Positions 28,155-32,216 of a stretch of 32,216 bases of DNA are shown here, in pieces. How positions within the stretch are numbered: position 1 is the stretch's first letter; each line of letters begins with the position of its first letter. Position numbers and translations under genes: made by a program. Source of the DNA: Nitrososphaerota archaeon (GTDB lineage: Archaea > Thermoproteota > Bathyarchaeia > Bathyarchaeales > Bathycorpusculaceae); NCBI GenBank assembly GCA_031282985.1, contig JAITCR010000071.1, positions 1 to 32,216 of the forward strand, given 5' to 3'. The notes under the pieces were generated by a model that was not told where the DNA came from, searched no databases, and saw nothing but the letters and a program-made list of their open reading frames with translations.

Positions 28155-28779
28155 CTTTTTGCACCTCCTCCAAATTTGTGCGTAATGGATTTTTGTAGTT
28201 GAGCCAGTACACGTTTAACCCTGAACTTTGAAAGTTTGTTGGTTTTTGATTAGTTGATTTTTTGGTGACGAAAGTTACGTTGTTTGGGTGGATCAAAATT
28301 TTTTATTTCTTTGTTTAGTCATATTTTTCACTTTCAGGCTTCACAGGCGCTGTTATTTGCCTTATAAACCCGTAAATCGTAAACATTTAAAGCAGAAACA
28401 GATTATTTCAATTACCGAAACAAGCTACTGCTCATAATTGGCTTTTCTGTGTTAACCTATGATAGATATAATTGCTGTTAACTATGGTTCCTGACGCTCA
28501 AGTTAGAACATTGATTCATTTACTGTATGTGTACCTATTGTTTTTTGTTTACTGGGCGTTCTATTGTTGTTTTTTAAATTTGTCTAATTTTAAGAGTATG
28601 CGATGCTGTTGACATTAAAGCCAAAAGATGGAGCAGCCCAGAAAGTGTTAGTTCCATATTACAGAAAAATGGTGTTTGTTTAGTTATGGATATTGTGGAG
28701 GGAAAGGTTGGGTTTGCTTCTGAGCGCATATTGGCAATATCAGCTCCAACGATACCAGTGCTGAGGTAGCTGGTTCCAA
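28155..28779 (+). other. 625-bp stretch without a convincing gene
   Basis: AT-rich sequence between the TFB-like start and the integrase remnant. It holds the strong ribosome site of the TFB-like gene (28161-28170) and a minus-strand TATA candidate, GGGTTTATAAGG, near 28360-28371. At about 28610-28735 a plus-strand frame reads DIKAKRWSSPESVSSILQKN and continues GVCLVMDIVEGKVGF, which looks coding-like but has no start and no family I recognise, so it is probably a gene relic. Nothing else is supported. Confidence 0.4.
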
Positions 28780-30086
28780 CTCCCAAATCCCCACCTGCCC
28801 AAATTGCGGTGCTACCGATCAAAAGGTTTGGCGTGCAGGCACCTACCAATCAACCTTGGAGATGTTATTCAACGCTGACTTTGTCGTCAATGCGGTGTAC
28901 GGTTTAGCGACCCCAATGATGCTACGGCTGCTAAATAAAGGCTTCAACAAGAGTACACTTTTAAAGCAAATACATTAAAATGCGGTGAGACCGTGTCTGA
29001 TTCTTGCCAAATAAGCGCATGGAGAGCGAAAAATTTGGAACCAACATTGACATACAACGGAAATGTTGGCGGATCTCTACAAGAAAACAAAGGTCAAATC
29101 GTAGAATTTGCTTGGTGGATGCAAAAAGAAGGAACGCTGAAGCTACAATTACTAGACGAGCAAAATTACTAAAAACACTTGTCAACAAAGGAGCAGACAT
29201 ACATAACTCTGAATCAGTGAAAGAAACCATCACAAAACAACAACACTGGAAAAACAAAACAAAAGAACTCGCCGTTAAAACATACGATTACTTTCTAAAA
29301 ATGCATGGACAAACATGGAAAAAACCCGTCTATAAAACTGTAAGAACAATACCTTTCATTCCAACTGAAGAAGAGCTAAACAACTTGATCGCAGGATGCA
29401 ACAGAATAACCGTAAGGAACTGTCAGATAATAACTTGCGAAATCGTACAGCTTTTCAACTTCAAAATAAGTCGTTTTTATTCATTTATGGCTTTAACAAC
29501 TTTATTTTTCCACATATTTTCGCAAATTATTGCTTAACCGTTCCTAACATTCTTACAACTACTCAAAGAAACAGGCGTACGTTGCGGTGAAGCATTTATG
29601 CTCCAATGGATGGACATAAACTTTGAAAATCAAATTATAAACATAACACCTGAAAAAGGCAGCGAACCACGACAAATCAAAATATCAACACAACTAACCG
29701 CTATGCTAAACAGTCTACCACATGATGACACTAAACCCTTTGAACGTTCTCAAAAACACTTTGCAAGAAACTTTAGAAGTCAACGAAAAAAGATAGCCCA
29801 TAAATTGAAAAATGATCGCATCCTCAAAATTCATTTTCACACCCTAAGACACTGGAAAGCCACCACAGAATACCACAAAACCAAAGACACCCTACACATC
29901 ATGAAAATACTTGGACATAAAAACATACAAAACACCTTATTCTACACCCAACTGATAAACTTTGAAAGCGACGCATACCATTCAACAACAGCAAAAACAG
30001 TTCAAGAAGCACAAAAACTCATTGAGACAGGCTTTGAATACGTCTGCAGCTTTGATGACATAAAAGTGTTCAGAAAACGTAAGTAG
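28780..30086 (+). pseudogene. tyrosine-recombinase integrase with N-terminal zinc ribbon, decayed
   Basis: Pieces in order form one archaeal integrase. A zinc ribbon starts it (TCPNCGATDQKVWRAGTYQS, then LCRQCGVRFSDPNDA in a shifted frame with TGA and TAA inside). A linker with AWRAKNLEPTLTYNGNVGG follows, then after a shift near 29130 the SAM-like core-binding domain (LAVKTYDYFLKMHGQTWKKP). The catalytic domain carries the first arginine in ETGVRCGEAFMLQW, then HTLRHWKAT, LGHKNIQNTLFYTQL with the final tyrosine. The catalytic domain is interrupted at 29416-29544 by a MITE-like insert. The C-terminus and TAG stop at 30086 are intact. The protein is not made in full; it marks a former integrated element beside a tRNA fragment. 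Confidence 0.85.
29416..29544. mobile_element. 129-bp MITE-like element inserted in the integrase gene
   Basis: The insert begins GGAACTGTCAG and ends in a complementary CTTAACCGTTCC. The terminal ~28 bases form an imperfect inverted repeat; the inner arm AATAACTTGCGAAA matches AATAATTTGCGAAA. TAA directly flanks both ends (29413-29415 and 29545-29547), as a 3-bp target duplication. Removing the insert and one TAA restores the integrase frame exactly: GCNRITV joined to TFLQLLKETG. It has no coding capacity and would need a transposase in trans. Its ends differ from both insertion sequences in this window. Confidence 0.85.
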
Positions 30087-30116
30087 ACCCTATTTAAACA
30101 GGGGCCTAGATTATTG

Positions 30117-30143
30117 TGGTAAGGCCGCTGGGATTTGAACCCC
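30117..30143 (-). other. tRNA 3'-end fragment, probable attachment site
   Basis: On the minus strand GGGTTCAAATCCCAGCGGCC followed by TTACCA reads as a tRNA T-loop (GTTCAAATC), T-stem 3' strand, acceptor 3' strand CGGCCTT, discriminator A and CCA. The matching 5' acceptor strand (AAGGCCG) and the rest of a tRNA are not found upstream, and the T-stem pairs only for three base pairs before breaking. A 27-bp tRNA tail directly after an integrase gene (31 bp past its stop) fits an att copy left by a tRNA-targeting element. It is not a functional tRNA. Confidence 0.65.
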
Positions 30144-30221
30144 AACTTACAGGGAGATATCGCCATAACAATCCCTTTTTTCCTTTTTCTATGTCGCGAC
30201 ATTTCTTTTGGCACACGTTGC

Positions 30222-31589
30222 TTATTGAATAAATTTAGCTATCTCAGCTTCAATTCTAGCTGGATCAAATAATATTACATCTGCGCGGTTGTCTGAGAAA
30301 TCAAAGCCAGCTTTTGAAAACAGCACCTTTTTGACAGGTTTGTTTGTTTTAAGAGCCTTAGAACTCTCGTCTAGCCGATAAAGTTCGGCACGAGAAGTTT
30401 TTTTGTTTGTCCATTTACACTCGCCTACATAGAGGTTTGTTTGAGTTTCAACTATAACATCTATTTCTCTATCTTCAAATTTTCCAGAGCTAACCTCAAC
30501 AGGCCCCCACCACCTGCCAATTCTACCGCCTGTTTCCCCCATGTTCTTTAGGTATTGTGTAAGGAAAGTTTTACAGAATATTTCAAAACGTCTGCTAACA
30601 AACTCGTTTAGTGCATCATTGCTGGGAGGTTCTGTTTTGCCATAGACATTTGTGAACCAAAACGCAATAGTATTATCTTTGATTGAGTAAACACCTTTTT
30701 TGCTTCTTTGCAAATTTTGCCCAAACGGCACACTACGTTCAACAAGTTGAAAATCTCGCTGCAATGCTACTATGTATTTAGAAAGGGTAGTCTGTGCAAC
30801 ACCCAACCTGTTAGCTATCTCGCTGCCTGAAACAACACCTGCACCTATGGCCTCTATGACGGAAAAATATTTTTTGTAGGCAGATCCAAACTCTTGTCGC
30901 AACACGTTTTGGCCTTCTTCTTTAAGAGGTGCTGCAACATCAAAGAAAAACTCGTAAACAACATCATCACGATTTGTTCGCTTTTCTAACAGTTCATAAT
31001 AATAAGGTATGCCACCTAGTATACAATAGTTTTTGATTTTGTCTATTTCCCCTATTCCAAGGTCTGTTTGAATTTCCCATACAATATTAAGTGAGAAGGG
31101 TTGTAGAACCATATTGTAGCTGGCTCGGTTGAAAAGTGGTGCCTTTTGTTGAGTAAATATCTTGTTCATCATACTGACATAGGATCCAGAAAAAATGAGC
31201 AACTTGGCGGTTTGATCTTTGTATTTTTCCCAAACACGTTGGAAAACGTAGGGTATGGAGGTGTCTACTTCTATAAGGTTTGGGAATTCGTCAATGTATA
31301 GAATTTTTTTCTTTGAGACATTGAAAAAATATTCCAAAGCTGATTCAACAGTATTAAAGGATGGGACATATCCGTTTGAGAGTGCTGTTACAAAATCAGA
31401 TGCTACTAGTTTTTCTTCTTTGGGCACCACAAGAATCTTTGCGCAGTCTTTGCCCTTTAAGAACTCGTCAATAAGTCTGCTTTTTCCTATGCGTCTACGT
31501 CCACTTACGATTACCATTTCTGAACTTTCTGTCGAATAGGCCTTCTCAAGTGAAGCAAACTCAGCTTTGCGACCATAAAATTTCAACAT
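30222..31589 (-). CDS. archaeal AAA ATPase with DUF234 nuclease-like C-terminus
   Basis: A 455-residue member of the archaeal ATPase family (ATPase_2 plus DUF234). Walker A is SGRRRIGKSRLI at residues 29-40, Walker B is KKILYIDEFPNL near residue 98, and sensor-like LLIFSGSYVSMM follows. Residues about 250-300 form a winged helix (SGSEIANRLGVAQTTLSKYI). The C-terminal part has EIDVIVETQTNLYVGECKW, the E/D-x-D...ExK pattern of a PD-(D/E)XK nuclease-like fold. These proteins are frequent near mobile elements in archaea; the role is unknown. I use the ATG at 31589 with GGTGG upstream; an ATG at 31616 lies within a palindromic stretch. Confidence 0.88.
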   Translation of the reverse strand: MLKFYGRKAEFASLEKAYSTESSEMVIVSGRRRIGKSRLIDEFLKGKDCAKILVVPKEEKLVASDFVTALSNGYVPSFNTVESALEYFFNVSKKKILYIDEFPNLIEVDTSIPYVFQRVWEKYKDQTAKLLIFSGSYVSMMNKIFTQQKAPLFNRASYNMVLQPFSLNIVWEIQTDLGIGEIDKIKNYCILGGIPYYYELLEKRTNRDDVVYEFFFDVAAPLKEEGQNVLRQEFGSAYKKYFSVIEAIGAGVVSGSEIANRLGVAQTTLSKYIVALQRDFQLVERSVPFGQNLQRSKKGVYSIKDNTIAFWFTNVYGKTEPPSNDALNEFVSRRFEIFCKTFLTQYLKNMGETGGRIGRWWGPVEVSSGKFEDREIDVIVETQTNLYVGECKWTNKKTSRAELYRLDESSKALKTNKPVKKVLFSKAGFDFSDNRADVILFDPARIEAEIAKFIQ

Positions 31590-31598
31590 TATCCACCA

Positions 31599-31613
31599 AT
31601 AGGATAATCCTAT
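31599..31613. promoter_or_regulatory. perfect palindrome before the ATPase gene
   Basis: ATAGGATAATCCTAT is a perfect 15-bp palindrome 10 bp upstream of the ATG at 31589, and AT-rich AATAATTATCCC follows further upstream, where a TATA box would sit. The place suits an operator, perhaps for the winged helix in the ATPase itself. Confidence 0.4.
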
Positions 31614-31757
31614 CATGGGATAATTATTTAAACTTATGTGCTCAAAATAACATTCTGCAAATGATGACTATGTCTTTGTGAGCGAAAACTGCTGCATAGC
31701 GTCATTGTTGCGCTGTAATTCCGATCGCGTTTACGGTTTCTACCCATTTTTTCGGGG

Positions 31758-32106
31758 TTAGAGCCTGTTTAATATCTCCGTAATAACAGCGAAATGAATG
31801 CTAATTTTGTGGCTTGCAAGGTGTTGGGGATTTTCCGTTCACAAATTTTCCATAGCAAACGATAGTCTTCAAGCCAGCCAAACGAACGCTCAACAATCCA
31901 ACGTTTAGGAAGAACTACAAACTTATGCAGCTCACTACGCTTAACAACCTCAACACCGCTCCTATCAACTCCTTAACCCTGTTAGCAAAACTTTCTCCAG
32001 TATAACTCACATCAACCAGAACAGTTTGACACCTTGACAGATGAGGCACAGCATAACCAATCATTGTCACTGCACCCTCACGATCAGTTACATTAGAAAC
32101 TGTCAA
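31758..32106 (-). mobile_element. IS5-family insertion sequence, truncated copy B
   Basis: The terminal repeat TTAGAGCCTGTTTAATATCT at 31758-31777 is the same as in copy A (4732-4751, and complement at 5584-5603). The 3' part of the transposase follows on the minus strand. Similarity to copy A stops at about 32106, where unrelated sequence begins, so the 5' half was lost. Copies A and B carry different frameshifts, which means they decayed independently after insertion. Confidence 0.85.
31769..32106 (-). pseudogene. IS5-family transposase, C-terminal part
   Basis: The minus strand encodes VSNVTDREGAVTMIGYAVPH with the second catalytic aspartate region, then VLVDVSYTGESFANRVKELI. After a frameshift near 31950 comes SELHKFVVLPKRWIVERSFG, followed by WLEDYRLLWKICERKIP and the family end. 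The stop is TAA at 31769-31771. This copy keeps a better sequence over the GESF...RWIVERSF region than copy A, and together they let one rebuild the second half of the parental transposase. Confidence 0.8.
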
Positions 32107-32176
32107 ATAATAAGTTGACTATTTAAGGGATATTCGATATAATATTTTTACTGAACTGACGGGAGGTAAAAATATT

Positions 32177-32216
32177 ATGAAAGACCGAATAAAGATGACG
32201 CTACCGCAACTAAACG
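32177..32216 (+). CDS. start of an unknown gene, cut by the window edge
   Basis: An ATG at 32177 is preceded by a strong GGGAGGT ten bases upstream, and GATATTCGATATAATATTT before it could hold a TATA box. Only 13 codons are visible (MKDRIKMTLPQLN). The family cannot be told. Since it lies where IS5 copy B is broken off, it may belong to a further mobile element. Confidence 0.5.
   Translation, partial: MKDRIKMTLPQLN

Noticed and set aside
30090..30240. Functional tRNA gene on the minus strand
   Set aside because: Only the T-loop and acceptor 3' side fit; no 5' acceptor strand, D-arm or anticodon arm could be found, and the T-stem breaks after three pairs.

Overview
The window is chromosomal DNA of an AT-rich archaeon. 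Archaeal marks are an HMf-type histone, archaeal ribosomal stalk proteins (L11, L1, L10/P0), Spt5/NusG with SecE, a KH-domain NusA, L30e inside the RNA polymerase operon, a GEK1-type D-aminoacyl-tRNA deacylase, an ATP-dependent DNA ligase, a TFIIB-type zinc ribbon, and TATA boxes of archaeal type. RpoA is unsplit (A' and A'' in one 1277-residue chain), as best known from Thaumarchaeota-like lineages, and RpoB is one chain. This points to the TACK side, possibly a Bathyarchaeia-like lineage; the placement is inference.

Layout. 1-1.8 kb is a gene graveyard: the 3' end of an IS1-family transposase, a truncated and frameshifted prepilin peptidase, and a broken membrane-protein gene with two in-frame TAG codons. 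1.9-4.7 kb holds a radical SAM protein, a histone, a SAM methyltransferase and a frameshifted sfsA. 4.73-5.60 kb is a decayed IS5-family element with inverted ends. 5.6-9.4 kb (minus strand) is secE-spt5-rpl11-rpl1-rpl10 preceded by dtdA; rpl12 is absent. 9.6-13.1 kb (plus) carries an ornithine-carbamoyltransferase-family gene with altered active-site motifs, DNA ligase and a coiled-coil protein. 13.1-14.9 kb (minus) has a thioredoxin and a membrane-anchored HTH protein. 15.0-23.0 kb (minus) is the rpoB-rpoA-rpl30e-nusA operon, without rpoH before it or rps12/rps7 after it.

23.3-32.2 kb is accessory. It has a small unknown gene, a flavodoxin, a DNA methyltransferase pseudogene cut off by an IS1-family element, a 46-bp tandem duplication, an LsrF-like aldolase coupled to a zinc alcohol dehydrogenase, a truncated TFB-like gene, and a decayed zinc-ribbon tyrosine integrase. 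The integrase is split by a 129-bp MITE-like insertion and lies beside a tRNA 3'-end fragment. An archaeal AAA ATPase (DUF234 type), a second IS5-family remnant, and the first codons of an unknown gene at the edge follow.

The core blocks are intact translation, transcription, secretion and replication genes. Nearly everything between them is wreckage of mobile elements and their targets: two IS families with two copies each, one MITE and one integrase. I found no convincing new multi-gene system. The best leads are the carbamoyltransferase with a replaced HCLP motif, the exact MITE insertion in the integrase, the short TFB-like zinc ribbon, and the TAG-interrupted frame at the left end.
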